Positions 1 through 11,133 of a DNA stretch of 64,000 nucleotides are shown one piece after another. The stretch's first letter is position 1. Each line of letters opens with the position of its first letter. Where the stretch lies: contig OY821745.1 of NCBI GenBank assembly GCA_963682055.1, positions 27,649,342 to 27,713,341 on the forward strand, in the 5' to 3' direction. Origin of the DNA: Primula veris. Its lineage: Eukaryota > Streptophyta > Magnoliopsida > Ericales > Primulaceae. The notes beneath the pieces were generated by a model that was not told the origin of the DNA, ran no database searches, and saw nothing but the letters and a program-made list of their open reading frames with translations. The translations under genes were made by a program, and so were the position numbers.

Positions 1-1260
1 TTATTCCGCATCAGGTCTCATGCCTCCTTAAATCCAATTCTTGATCAATAAACAGAAAACATTGTATGCACTTGTTAAATTATCTTGATAATGTTATCTT
101 TGTGCATTTGACGAAACGTCTGTACATGAAATTTGATTCATGCCAATAAACATACTATGATCTCAGGATAAAAGAATCCGAAGATCACATGTACACTTCT
201 TTATAAATTTGGGAAAAAATGATACAAAATTCTTACACATAAGAATACGCAACAATTTGTACACATATATGAATGTGTAAGTATATATGTAACAATGAAG
301 AAATTAGGCTTTAATGAATTGCAATGCACAATGTAGTCTAACAGATAATATCAGGTGTATATATGTTCAAATATGAATAATTAAGGAATAATTAAAACTT
401 TGGTAATCTGAATAAATTCTATGTCTGATTTCTCACTACCCAAGTAACAATAACCAAAGTCATCTATACACAAGCATAGAATGTATCAATATACTCCTGA
501 TCAATACGCCGATGAAACCGCAACTCCACTAGATGATCCCATCCATGGCCTAGACCAGTTCGTAGCACCACTACCAGGCGGCACCACCGCTCTTACAGAA
601 ATATTTATAATCCCGTTAGCCTCTCCCCTAGAGTCCCTTAGACGGTAACTCAAGAAGTGAAGATAATCTTCCGGAAGATACCCTCCAACAAAGTCACTCT
701 TCGGGATATTCGCCGTTCCAATAACTCTGTCATCACCACAACGAACCTCTACTATCAGCGACCTTACAGGCTTGTCCACGGAAAGTCTCTGGTTCCATTC
801 TGGGTAGGACCCACCTAAGGGTCGGGTTTTGTAGCGGCACAAGAATGGCCAGAATCAGTACGGACGGTGACAAAAGGGGTCTTCTTGGTTGGAACATGGT
901 GACGGTTAATGGTTAAGGATTCGGCTGATATTATAGTAACTTCTAAAGCCATATATATATATGGTATGAGCTGTGTTTAGGGTTTCGAGTTTAAAGGATA
1001 TTTTATTTACTATTCAAGAATTTAAGTAGGATTAGTTTCGGGTTGATACAAGGAATGATTATGGGAACAATATAGGGTATGTATGTATGTATATATATAG
1101 GCAAATATAAGGTTGGTTGGAAGGAAAGAGACAAGAAAGAAGAGAGGAAGTAGTTATAGGTTTCCGGTCACCGAGTTGTACGTATTACTACGCGTATTTC
1201 AATTACAAACTTAGAATGAGATTTTAATAACAATATGGCCTTCATAGTTTCTGCAGTCTT
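1..1260. repeat. Segmental duplication, C2-gene locus copy 1
   Basis: This block matches 47,671-49,215 along most of its length: the downstream flank, the gene body (501-952) and the upstream flank with its TATA-like run near 1,091-1,099. The match is collinear with small indels, so a whole locus was copied and not just an mRNA. Flank and gene look similarly diverged by eye; I have not computed identity. Confidence 0.8.
501..952 (-). pseudogene. C2-domain protein (BON1-associated protein-like), frameshifted copy
   Basis: The reading frame opens at an ATG at 950-952 with MALEVTIISAESLTIN, as in the intact paralogue at 48,419-48,871. One base is missing in the codons for PDPLGG, so the first frame stops at once (PDP then TAG). 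The C-terminal half continues in another frame through GGSYPEWNQRL, the IPKSDFVGGYLPEDYLHF segment and the end SSAY. Small plant C2 proteins of this kind (the BAP1/BAP2 family) bind membranes and copines and restrain cell death; that role is family knowledge and not shown here. The rest of the frame is open, so the copy is either newly dead or carries a sequencing error. Raw reads over the CCC-TTAGG junction would decide. Confidence 0.75.
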
Positions 1261-2160
1261 TCAGTTTTCCAGTAATTATAAAACATTGGGAAAAGATAAA
1301 GGAAACCCTTATCTCATTATAAAATTAAAATTAGAATATTGAATTAAAATCGGTTGCTAAATTTAGCAATACTCATTTTACCATTAATTTAGCATACGAC
1401 GTCTGATGGTAAAATGATATTTTTTTCATGTAATGTCTAGTGTTCTAAAAATAAATTATATAGAATTTCCGTACCTTAAGTTCGGAGAGGCGGAATCAAT
1501 GCCTTATTGGAGGGGCAAGGTAGCTTTTGTATTTTTGACAAGTCTTTTGATAGTTGCGATGTTCTAAGGCAAATGACACACACCCCTACTTATGAGTGCT
1601 ACGACAATATCTACGTATTTGGTTCAGGAAAGGGTTGGGGATGCTATGTGTCTGGTGAGCTTATTTTTAGAGAAACATCTACGTATTTAAATAAGCAAAG
1701 AATGATACTTTAATTCAGTGATGTATGATCGCACCCAACCCACTTAATAAACTATCAATGGTTGATCCAACTTTTAAGTTGGCTAGTTTAGTTCTTTTGG
1801 TCTCTGTAATTGCTAACATGATTAGCTAGGTAGTTTACCCAGTTTGTTTTTCGATGGTTGTAATGTTCGTATTTTGGATCTCTCTAAAAAAAAAAGTCTA
1901 TCAACGGTTGTTGATTAAGTCATGTAAAAAAAACGACCTTGGAAAAATTGCATCTTCTTACCGTTGGCGACATATCCTTTATCATTCTATATTTAGGATC
2001 ATATTGCTCACATTTTTGTAATTTATCGTTCAAGGGCGCAAGGGGAGAATATGTAGCTACGGTTTGCCTAGATCTCGTATTTACTATGTAGTCCGTTAGT
2101 CAAACCAATGGTTCTCTTCTCAAAGATCACAAGGTGGTTGTATTAGATGAGAAAAACGTG
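1261..2160. other. AT-rich non-coding stretch
   Basis: I see no supported gene. A 68-codon open frame at 1,507-1,713 lacks an ATG start and any family resemblance. A segment near 1,287-1,340 resembles sequence near 15,090-15,140, suggesting a shared old repeat. Confidence 0.5.
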
Positions 2161-2536
2161 GGGTAAATTAGTTTTTAGTGACCTGAGTTTTGGCCTATTT
2201 TAGGATAAGTGACCTAAGTTTTTTTAATTTCGGTTTTGTGACCTAAGTTTAACTTTGTTAGCATTTAGTGACCTGTCATCCAATTTTTCAAAAAAAAAAA
2301 AACATATTTCTTGCTAAAAGGACTAAAATACCCTCAGATTTTGGAGGAAAATTTCAGTTCAATGAGGGTATTTTAGTCATTTTAGCAAGAAATATGTTTT
2401 TTTTTTTGAAAAATAGGATGGCAGGTCACTAAATGCTAACAAAGTTAAACTTAGGTCACAAAACCGAAATAAAAAAAACTTAGGTCACTTATCCTAAATT
2501 AGGCCAAAACCCAGGTCACTAAAAACTAATTTACTC
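2161..2536. mobile_element. Foldback MITE with about 175-bp arms, Mutator-like target duplication
   Basis: The arms 2,161-2,336 and 2,363-2,536 are near-perfect reverse complements separated by about 26 bases. The ends read GGGTAAATTAG and, reversed, GAGTAAATTAG. Flanks carry an approximate 9-bp duplication (AAAAACGTG left, AAAAACGTA right). Long terminal inverted repeats plus a target duplication near 9 bp fit a non-autonomous Mutator-like element. There is no coding capacity. Confidence 0.75.
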
Positions 2537-3926
2537 AAAAAACGTATGTGAAGCTGGTTCATTTTAAAATTTAGTGTGTCAAACCAATCAAATCCTTTAT
2601 GTTTTATGTGTATATAATCTTAGGTATTCACCATCAAAGTTTCCCAGTATATGTTACTTTAAATTAAATGGGTTGGTAATAAAAAATAATGGATCAGATA
2701 CATGTAAAAGTTAATTGTATACTGAGTGTCTTAGTATTAACTTTGTGGACCAAATAAGTTTGGTCCTAGCATTGAGGACCATTGGATCAATTAATCCATA
2801 TTTGTAGTTCGAAAAATAGAAAAATGACTCATTTGGATTAAGATATGATTATCCAATTTCGCACATGAGAGTTGATTTGTCACCTTTGACCATTCCAGTT
2901 TTCACATATTATTATACAACTGCATGCACTTTATTATAAGATGGAAGTATATATATATATATATGTGCATAAAACATGAAATAGAATGAAAATATTATAT
3001 GAAAAATAACAGGCACAACGGGCCTTGACGGGTAATTTCATTGAACATTTTTTTTATTAAGCATCAAAGAAGAGAGATTTGAGATAATTAGTCTTTCATT
3101 ACACAAACTTGACCATTAATTTGCTCATTTTATGTGTCCGTGTAATGTTCGCTTGATGCTTTTTTTTTTTCCCTTGAGTTCTTTTAGGATATCGGTGTTT
3201 AAGATAAATATTTTTTAATAACTGAAATTTAAAATTTTAATATTTAAGACGAAACGATGAAATAACTAAGAGAGGAAATGATTTAATAAAGAGAGGATAG
3301 AGGGAGAGAGATTTAATTGACGGAGGACAGTTTAGTTCTTGAAAATCATGTGTACTTATAAAATTTAAACAAAAAGTAGATATATAGTTGTGTTTTTTAT
3401 CATGATTATAGCGACGTACTGAATATAAATTTCCCCTAAAAATTATTCGACTAAAGAGTAAATTATCATATGACGTATATTTTTTTCAAGGAGCAATTAA
3501 CAAAAACATACCATACCCTATTATATTACAAAAAATATACCATAATAATTTAAATTATCAAAAACATCCTATATATACTTATTATTTCTTAATTTAATCT
3601 ATCTCTCTAACTTAACATATCTCTCTCACCTAACATCTCTTTCTAATCTAACATCTCTCTCTAACCTAACATATCTCTCTCTAATCGCACCTATCTCTCT
3701 AACACATGATAATCGCACATCTTTCTAACACGTGCTAATCACCCATCTCTTTCTAAAAATGATTAAAAACTCACAAAATATGCATATGCTAATTATAAAA
3801 CGTCAAATCCTAATTTTAAAACTTCATACACTGATTTCAAAACTTCATATCCTAATTTCAAAAACAGATATATTGTGGGATCACTAATCTGAAGAGAAGT
3901 CAAACGCTACTAACAAGGACATAAAT
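2537..3926. other. Non-coding, with a pyrimidine-rich low-complexity tract
   Basis: No gene is supported. Positions of about 3,590-3,765 are a degenerate tract built from CTAACATCTCTCT-like units. A short TA microsatellite lies near 2,950-2,963. Confidence 0.55.
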
Positions 3927-5210
3927 ATAATTTGTTCACTAGATTGACAAAGATACCAACATGAAATATTTTTATGAAAGAGCCTTCAAATATTAAGAGT
4001 TTATTAGCTTAATTAATTAATTGCAATGATGAAATTGAAAAAATAAACGTTTCCCTAATGTTCAGAGTGCAGTTACGCGTTTCAGTTACAATTGAGTTTT
4101 GTTTCAGTTACAACATAAATAGTAAATAACACAAAACGTTTTTAAACGCAGTTCGACATGTTCACCTTGTCTTTGTCTCCAAGATACTCACCCAACTTTT
4201 ATTGATTTTGAAAAAGGAACAATGATAAAACTCGAGACTTAAAATACCATAACTCCCTTACGTATATTCATATCTTACCATCTCTAACTCACAACTGTCA
4301 ATCTCTAATGACATTTTACCACGATCTGTTTAAGTTTGTTTTCCTCTCGTGTATCCCTGATGTTTGATCTCTCTAATCAGATGTCTACATTGTAAAACAC
4401 ACGAAATATTAAACGTTAATGGATTTATTTATAGCCTCACAAAAGAAACCTATCACAATCAAAGTATTTACTTTTTTCTCTATTTGCATATTTTACTAGG
4501 AGTCTTGTTTCCTTGTTATTCAAGTGTTATATTCATTCTATTTCAACATGGAAACTTTTTCAATATCTTCATTCTGATCTTTTGATATTTCTTTAAATCT
4601 TCCAGACTTACTTTCCACACGTTTTGTACCTTGTAGAATATCTTTGACCAAATCTTAAACTCCAAGTTTCTGTCCGCTAATTTCAGTTGTAACTGAAATT
4701 GCAACTTATACATGTACTTGATCATATCTTGACTGAAATGTTACACAATACGTGTGTATATACTGAGAGTTTACTATGAATATTTCAAAATATTATTAGC
4801 AATATGATGACAAATCATATCTCAATAGAATCTCGGATTTAGGATCTAACAGAAATACATCGTATGCGCGTGTGTGTATCATATCGATCTCACATGGTCG
4901 TTTGCCAGATAACCTCTCACGTTTTTGTAACAACCGTAAAGTGCAAGAAAGACCAAATGCGGCAAATGTTAATGTAAATTAATCTCCTAATTACCTTTCA
5001 ATAGAAAAAAGGGAAAAACAAGATCTTGCTTGAACAAGTGCAAGCACGGAAAATAAATTAAAATTGACATTATTTCATTAATTTACATTGTTTGGAGAAA
5101 TTTCCACAACATATTACTTATGTTAATGTCTTTATATTTATACACCTATTTATTTATATAGCTGCCTTCATTATACAAAGTAAAAGTTATCGAAAAATAT
5201 AACAACTCAC
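3927..5210. repeat. 3' part of MBD-unit copy 1 (non-coding)
   Basis: The sequence is collinear with about 12,175-12,663 (copy 2) and about 20,283-20,820 (copy 3) once the solo LTR at 4,036-4,851 is removed. It is the presumed intron or 3' region of the MBD-like gene on the minus strand. It lacks a 70-bp segment present in the other two copies and no conserved reading frame is evident. Confidence 0.7.
4036..4851 (-). mobile_element. Solo LTR (816 bp) in MBD-unit copy 1
   Basis: The element begins TGAAAAAATAA and ends GATCTAACA, flanked by the 5-bp duplication GAAAT (4,031-4,035 and 4,852-4,856). Copies 2 and 3 carry the uninterrupted site with a single GAAAT, which proves insertion. TG..CA ends, a 5-bp duplication and no internal coding region indicate a solo LTR. 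Minus orientation is inferred from the TGTTAG-type end. Confidence 0.85.
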
Positions 5211-5757
5211 CCTCAAGGCGCGGGTGTTTGTTATTTATGTAGTTCATAGAGTGATCTAGCTGCTCCTTCGTAGAGAAATCTTGCCTTGTTTGAGTATTTT
5301 CATAGAACTACAAAATAAACAGTAAAACTCAAATTAATCGATGTAGTATAAACTTTCACATATAGTTTTTTGTAAAGAAAGGTACAATTTATATGTGTGG
5401 AAGCAGCCAAACGTGGCAGCGCAATTCTATTTATCGTGGCAACATATATATCCATTCCCCCATTAATTAAAAACCACAAGCTGGAATCTTTTTTTTTATA
5501 AGCAAAGATGGAATCCATATGTTCATTTTATTTGCAATTTTGCTTTTAATTTTCCGATCAACTAATATATATGTTTCCAATGGTAACCCCTTTCTCTTTT
5601 CCTATCCCACACTTCTTGAAATAAAATAATCAAATGGGAAAAAAATTAATGTCGTAAAGTATATTTATTACGTACCGATTTTATAACCATTCCTGAGATG
5701 TTTGGTCTTGAAAATCTATCGAGCCGGAAGTTGTTCTGCGCAGCTATTGGACTCCAT
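5211..5757 (-). pseudogene. MBD-like gene, copy 1 (exons 1-2), broken
   Basis: Exon 1 (5,676-5,757) starts with ATG GAG TCC AAT and reads MESNSCAEQLPAR, then a TAG where copies 2-4 have the Trp of the LPxGW motif. Exon 2 (5,211-5,307, 97 nt) has a TAG acceptor and a GTGAG donor and reads FYENTQTRQDFSTKEQLD. LPxGW followed by an FYENPQTGQTF-like segment and a basic/hydrophobic helix resembles the methyl-CpG-binding domain of plant MBD proteins, which read DNA methylation. Exon 1 has also lost two bases next to its donor, as in copy 2. With a nonsense codon and a frameshift this copy cannot make the domain. The MBD assignment is by eye and moderately sure. Confidence 0.65.
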
Positions 5758-6867
5758 CTCCTATATAAGTATAAATATTTTGTTTGTAAATTTATTTCTT
5801 TTAACCTAACTAAAAAATGTTGGACTCCATCTCCTATATAAGTATAAATATTTTGTTTGTAAATTTATTTCTTTTAAGATGACTAGAAAATGTGTGGTGG
5901 TATTTATAGTGAGTGATTAAGAAAAAATACCACTTTCATTTAAGTTTTTGACTTTTCTATCTTTTTTAAGTGTGTATTTCATGATGGTTTTTGGCTTCTT
6001 CTATCCTTATATTAAATTTAATTTCGTTATTCTTTGTATCTAGTCCAACAAATTCTATATGCATGTATCGTTGTTAGTACAACCTAGGTAAATAGTTAGA
6101 AAAAAAAAATTAGTTTCACTGCTAAAAAAAACTAAAAAACAAAGAAAGAAAGAAAAATTACTAACTAGGATTTTTGGTTTTTAAGGGGAAAAATTAAATA
6201 AAAAAATGAGCATGTTACAAACAACGATTTATGCGAGTAGAATTTTCACAACATAGCTAGATACAAATACGAAAAAACCTTAAGTTTAAGATAATTGAAA
6301 AATGGGTGGTGGCATTTATAGTGAGAGACTAAGAAAATGACAACTTCCGGTTAAATTTGTATTTTCTCTCTTTTTAATTGTATTTTGTGATGGCTTTTGG
6401 CTTCTTCTATCACTTAAAACTTAAGGTTTTTCCGTATTTGTATCTAACTATGTTGAGAAAAGTCTACACGCATAAATCATTGTTTGTAAAATCCTCATTT
6501 TTTTATTTAATTTTTCCCCTTAAAAACCAAAAATCATAGTTAATAATTTTTCTTTCTTTCTTTGTTCTTTGGTTTTTCTAGCAGTAAAACTAATATTTTT
6601 ATCCTAAATATTTACTTAGCTTTAACGAACAAATACATGCATGTAGAATTTGTTGGACTGTATACAAAGAATAAGGACAATAAATTTAATATAAGGAGAA
6701 TCCAAAAACCATCCTGAAATACACACTTAAAAAAGATAGAAAAGTCAAAAACTTAAATGAAAGTGTTCTTTTTCTTAGTCACTCACTGTAAATACCACCA
6801 CACATTTTCTAGTCATCTTAAAATAAATAAATTTACAAACAAAATATTTATACTTGTATAGGAGATG
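5755..6867. repeat. Large imperfect palindrome: head-to-head MBD-unit promoters
   Basis: The 5' flank of copy 1 (minus) is mirrored by a second 5' flank ending at a plus-strand ATG at 6,865-6,867. The two arms of about 0.55 kb share GGAGATGGAGTCCAAT at the outer ends and converge near 6,310. The copy 1 side carries a 73-bp tandem duplication (5,747-5,819 and 5,820-5,892) that includes the start codon. Transcription across it could form a long hairpin; that is inference. Confidence 0.8.
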
Positions 6868-6904
6868 GAGTCCAATATTTTCTAGTCATCTTAAAAGAAA
6901 TAAA
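6865..6904 (+). pseudogene. Truncated start of a plus-strand MBD-like copy
   Basis: ATG GAG TCC AAT matches the first four codons of the other copies, then the sequence switches to about 30 bases duplicated from its own promoter (compare 6,805-6,836), giving an immediate TAG, and then to Copia sequence. Only the start survives. Confidence 0.7.
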
Positions 6905-9900
6905 TTCTAATAATAAAGGAACAAAGAGTGTTTCTGATTTCTTTATGAAGCTAGAGACTATCTGGAATGATCTTGGCCTAGCCTGTCCTATACCTGCATG
7001 CACTTGCTTTGTTATTAATGATTGTACTTGTAATTTTCTGAAAAGAATTTATGAAAAGGAAAATAAGTTCTTCAGAATGCTATTTTTTATGGGGTTAAAT
7101 GATTCTTATTCTGGGGTAAGGGGACATATATTAACGATGAAACCTGTTCCTCCTATCAATGAGGTGTTAAATCTAGTTATTCAAGAATAAAGGCAAAGGA
7201 ACCTGAGTAATAGTAATGCAAGAGAAATGAATGAAAATGTGGCATTTGGTGTTTCAAATTATTCTGGGGAAAAGTCTATGGCCCAGTCTGGTGGTTATAA
7301 CTTTGGTAGACCTAAAATTTTGATGAAATGCTCATATTGTGGGGGAACAAAGCATACAAAATAAAATTGCTGGAAATTGCATGGTTATTTACCAAATTGG
7401 AAACCTAGGGTTGGTAATACTCGTGCATTTGCTCATCCAGTCTCTGCTCCTGTTGCTCCAGTTGTTGAGCATTCTAAACCATTTACTCAAGAGCAATTTC
7501 AGCATTTATGCTCTATGCTTCAGTCACTGAATTTGGCTTCTTCTTATTCACAAAGTGGTTCATCAGCCTCCTCAAAGTTGACATATACATGGCTTGCTGG
7601 TAACATCTCTAAAAGTGACACTTATAGCGCTTTAAATGCTACAACTAATGATTATTCTAAAGACTATTGTTCCTCTTGGTTAGATGATAGTGGTGCAAAT
7701 GAGCACATGGTACGATCTACTTCTTATTTAACTAACATTACTAGTGTAGTACAATCTTCAGTAGAACTGCAAAATGGGAATTCAGCCTGTATCACAAACA
7801 TTGGGACAATAAAATTTGTTTCGGGATTAACCCTCACAAATGTTCTTTTCGTACCTAGCTTTGGATTCAATCTCATCTCTTCTAGTAGATTGACTAAAGA
7901 TCTGAATTGTTGTTTAATGTTTCACATTGTGTTATTCAGGACCTAATTTCTTAGAAAATGATTGGGATGACAACACAATATAGGGGACTTTATTTATTAA
8001 ATAATACATTAATGGTGGCCAATAATGAGAAGAAAGTTGTTGTGGCAGCTATAGCCACTTCTACTACTTGGCATCACTGATTGGGACATGTTCTTTCTTC
8101 TATTTTGTCCATATTAGCCAATAAACAAACATGTGTATCTTCTTATTTTACAATTACTCCTTGTGATATATGTCGTTTTGCAAAACAATATAGACAGTCT
8201 TTTCCTCTTAGTACTATCAACACTAAGTCTGTATTTGATCTTGTACATATGAATATTTGGGGACCTTATTGTAAGACTGAGAATGCTTCTTGTTGTTATT
8301 TCTTGACAATAGTGAATGATTTTTCACGTTTTACTTGGGTTTTTCTGATGAAGAATAAACCATAGACAAGGTCTTTTGTCATGCAATTTTATGAAATGGT
8401 TATTACTCACTTTGATAAGAGAATAAAATTTATAAGAACAGACAATGGATTAGAATTTAGTATGATGGATTTTTATGCTAATAAAGGGATAATTCACCAA
8501 ACTAGCTATGTGGATACTCCATAGCAAAATGATATTGTGGAGAGAGAACATCAACATTTGTTGAATGTGGCAATGACTTTATGTTTTCAAGCTTCCCTAC
8601 CTGTTACTTTCTGGGATGACTGTGTATTAGTAGCCACTTAATTGATTAACAGATTGCCATATTCTCTGCTCAATAATCAGACACTTTTTCAAATACTTTA
8701 TGGTAAATCACCTCTTTATAATCATCTTAGAGTGTTTGGTTATTTGTCTTTTGCTTCTACTTTGTCAAGGGCTAGAACTAAGTTTGACAAAAAAGCAAGA
8801 AAATACGTATTTCTTGGCTATCTTTTTGCTACTAAAGGGTATAAACTTATGGATTTGGAGACTAGGGAATTTTTTTTTATCTCTAGAGATGTTCAATTCT
8901 ATGAGGATGTGTTTCCCTTTTCTAGTCAAAAATCTGGCTCAGAACATCCTTACTTGAATTGCTTGGACATTTCTCTATCAAATCCTATTACTCAACCTCA
9001 AAATTCTGATGTTCATGGTGACAATATGACCTCTACTCCTCCTAATCTATAGAAATCTCAGCCATCAGTATCACCAGAGCATAATGACTCAGAGACACAT
9101 GAGGTGGCTAATCCCTCTGTTAGTTCATCTCAAATGTCAAAAACACCTACTAGAGTGTCTAATAGAGCTAAAAAGCCCTCACAAATATTGAGAGATTATC
9201 ATTGCAATGTTGCTGATACTGGTTCACATTCTTATGCTATTTCAAAATACCTGTCTTATGCTAAGTACTCTGCAAATTATATGAGTTTTTGTTTCTCTAT
9301 TTTTGCTCATGTAGAGCCCACTTCTTATAAAGTTGCTTCCCAAGATTCTCAATGGATCACTGCAATGAAAATTGAAAATTGAAAATTGAAATCAGACATG
9401 GAGTTTGGTTGATTTACCATTAGGAAAGAAACCTATTGGGTGCAAATGGGTGTATAAAATCAAGCACAATACAGATGGGTCAATAGAAAGGTGTAAGGCT
9501 AGGCTAGTAGCTAAAAGCTATACACAGGTAGAAGGCATTGATTTTGAGGGTACTTTCAGTCCTGTAGCAAAGTTGACAAGTGTGAGATGTTTATTAGCTA
9601 TAGCTGCAGCAAATAACTGGTTATTAGTTCAAATGGATGTACATAATGCCTTTCTTCGTGGTGATTTGGATGAAGAAGCCTTTATGCTTCCACCATCTAG
9701 TTTTGTCTCTACAGATCATAATAAAGTTTGTAACCTGCACAAATCTTTATATGGTCTTAAACAAGCCAGTAGACAGTGATTTAATAAACTTTCCACTGCC
9801 TTGCTCTCTTTTGGTTTCTAGAAATCCTATGCTGATAATTCTTTGTTTACTCCACATAAAGATTCTCAATTCTTGGTATTACTGATTTATGTTAATGACA

Positions 9901-10853
9901 TTATGCTAGGCATTTCATCAATTACCATCATAGATGAAGTTAAAGGTTTCTTACAAAAGGTATTTTATATTAAGGATTTGGGTAATTTAAAGTATTTTTT
10001 GGGTTTGGAAATAGTAAGATCAGATAAGGGAATTTACTTGTGCTAGAAGAAATATGTCTTGGAACTTCTAGATGATACAAGTACTTTAGGTAGTAAACCT
10101 TCTTCTGTACCCATGGAAGTAAATGCAAAATTTTCAGTTGATGATCCTGTACCAATAGAAAATGTGAGTGAATACAGGAGGTTGATTGGTAGATTACTAT
10201 ATTTCATCATTTCAAGGCTTGACATTGCTTATGCAGTAAATACCTTGAGTCAATTTTTTAGTAAGCCATGTTTACATCATTACAATGTTACTCATAAGAT
10301 ATTGAGATATCTCAAAGGTAATTCAGGTCAAGGATTATTTTTCTCTGCATCAAATGATCTCATTTTAAAGGGCTTTTGTGATGCTGATTGAGCTTCTTAT
10401 ATTGATTCAAGGAGGTCTCATACTGGGTATTGCCTCTTTTTGGGAAATTCTTTAGTTTCTTGGAAAAGTAAGAAACAAGCTACTGTTTCTAAGAGCTCTG
10501 CTGAAGCAGAGTATAGGGCTTTAGCACAAACTAGTTGTGAAGTTGAGTGGCTGGTGCAATTATTGAAAGATTTGGATATAGTTCATAATGGTCCAGCAGT
10601 ACTATATAGTGACAGCAAAGCTGCTTTATCCCTAGCTGCGAATCTAGTTAATCATGAGTGCACCAAACATGTGGAAATTGACTATCATTTTATTAGAGAC
10701 AAGGTACAAAATGGTATGGTGCATTTGCTTCATGTTTATAGTTGACATCAAGTTGTAGACATTCTTATAAAGCCTTTGACTGCACAGAGTTTTGGTTATT
10801 TGTTGTCCAAGATGGGAGTATTGAATCTTACTGTTCAATCCTCTCTATCTTGA
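6905..10853 (+). pseudogene. Copia gag-pol relic (RE1-like), many stops
   Basis: Domains appear in order: partial gag (SVSDFFMKLETIWNDLG), a zinc knuckle (CSYCGGTKHT-NCW), protease (WLDDSGANEHM), integrase (HH-LGH; IWGPY; RTDNGLEF; TP-QNDIVER), reverse transcriptase from about 9,400 ([23 protein letters not shown]) and RNase H ([13 protein letters not shown]) ending near 10,853. At least ten stops and several frameshifts occur. Many changes at conserved residues are C-to-T or G-to-A: TGG to TGA at 9,777 and 10,389, CGA to TGA at 8,078, CAG to TAG at 10,044. Catalytic Asp codons became AAT in integrase (8,252-8,254) and in the RT YVDD box (YVND, 9,894-9,896). This is the mark of old methylated-cytosine deamination. 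It is not functional. Confidence 0.9.
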
Positions 10854-11133
10854 AGTGACCTATTGAATATATAGTAGTTCGCAATAGTCTTTTGTCATGT
10901 TTACTAGAACATATACTTGATTGTAATATTCTGCAAACTATAGGGACTTATGTGTAAGAAACGGTTACTACAGTTAACACTGTATATAATCTGTACTGCG
11001 AACTCATTTGAAAGCTAATTGAAGAATATAGATTCATTTCACTTTCTTGATTTTATCTCTCTACACATGGGTCTACATTTATGATTCTATCAATTTCAGT
11101 AACTTCTAAAGCCTTTATGATTCTATCAATTTG
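6905..11133 (+). mobile_element. Decayed Copia element (internal region, LTRs not resolved)
   Basis: A plus-strand Copia coding relic occupies 6,905-10,853. About 280 bases of AT-rich sequence follow, possibly 3' LTR or UTR, containing a 19-bp direct repeat (TTTATGATTCTATCAATTT at 11,079 and 11,114), before MBD copy 2 resumes. No left LTR is visible, so the element is 5'-truncated inside gag. It separates MBD-unit copies 1 and 2. Confidence 0.75.

Noticed and set aside
11098..11113. AGTAACTTCTAAAGCC shared with the start of the C2 genes
   Set aside because: A single 16-base match in AT-rich DNA of this size is expected about once by chance; the flanks do not match.
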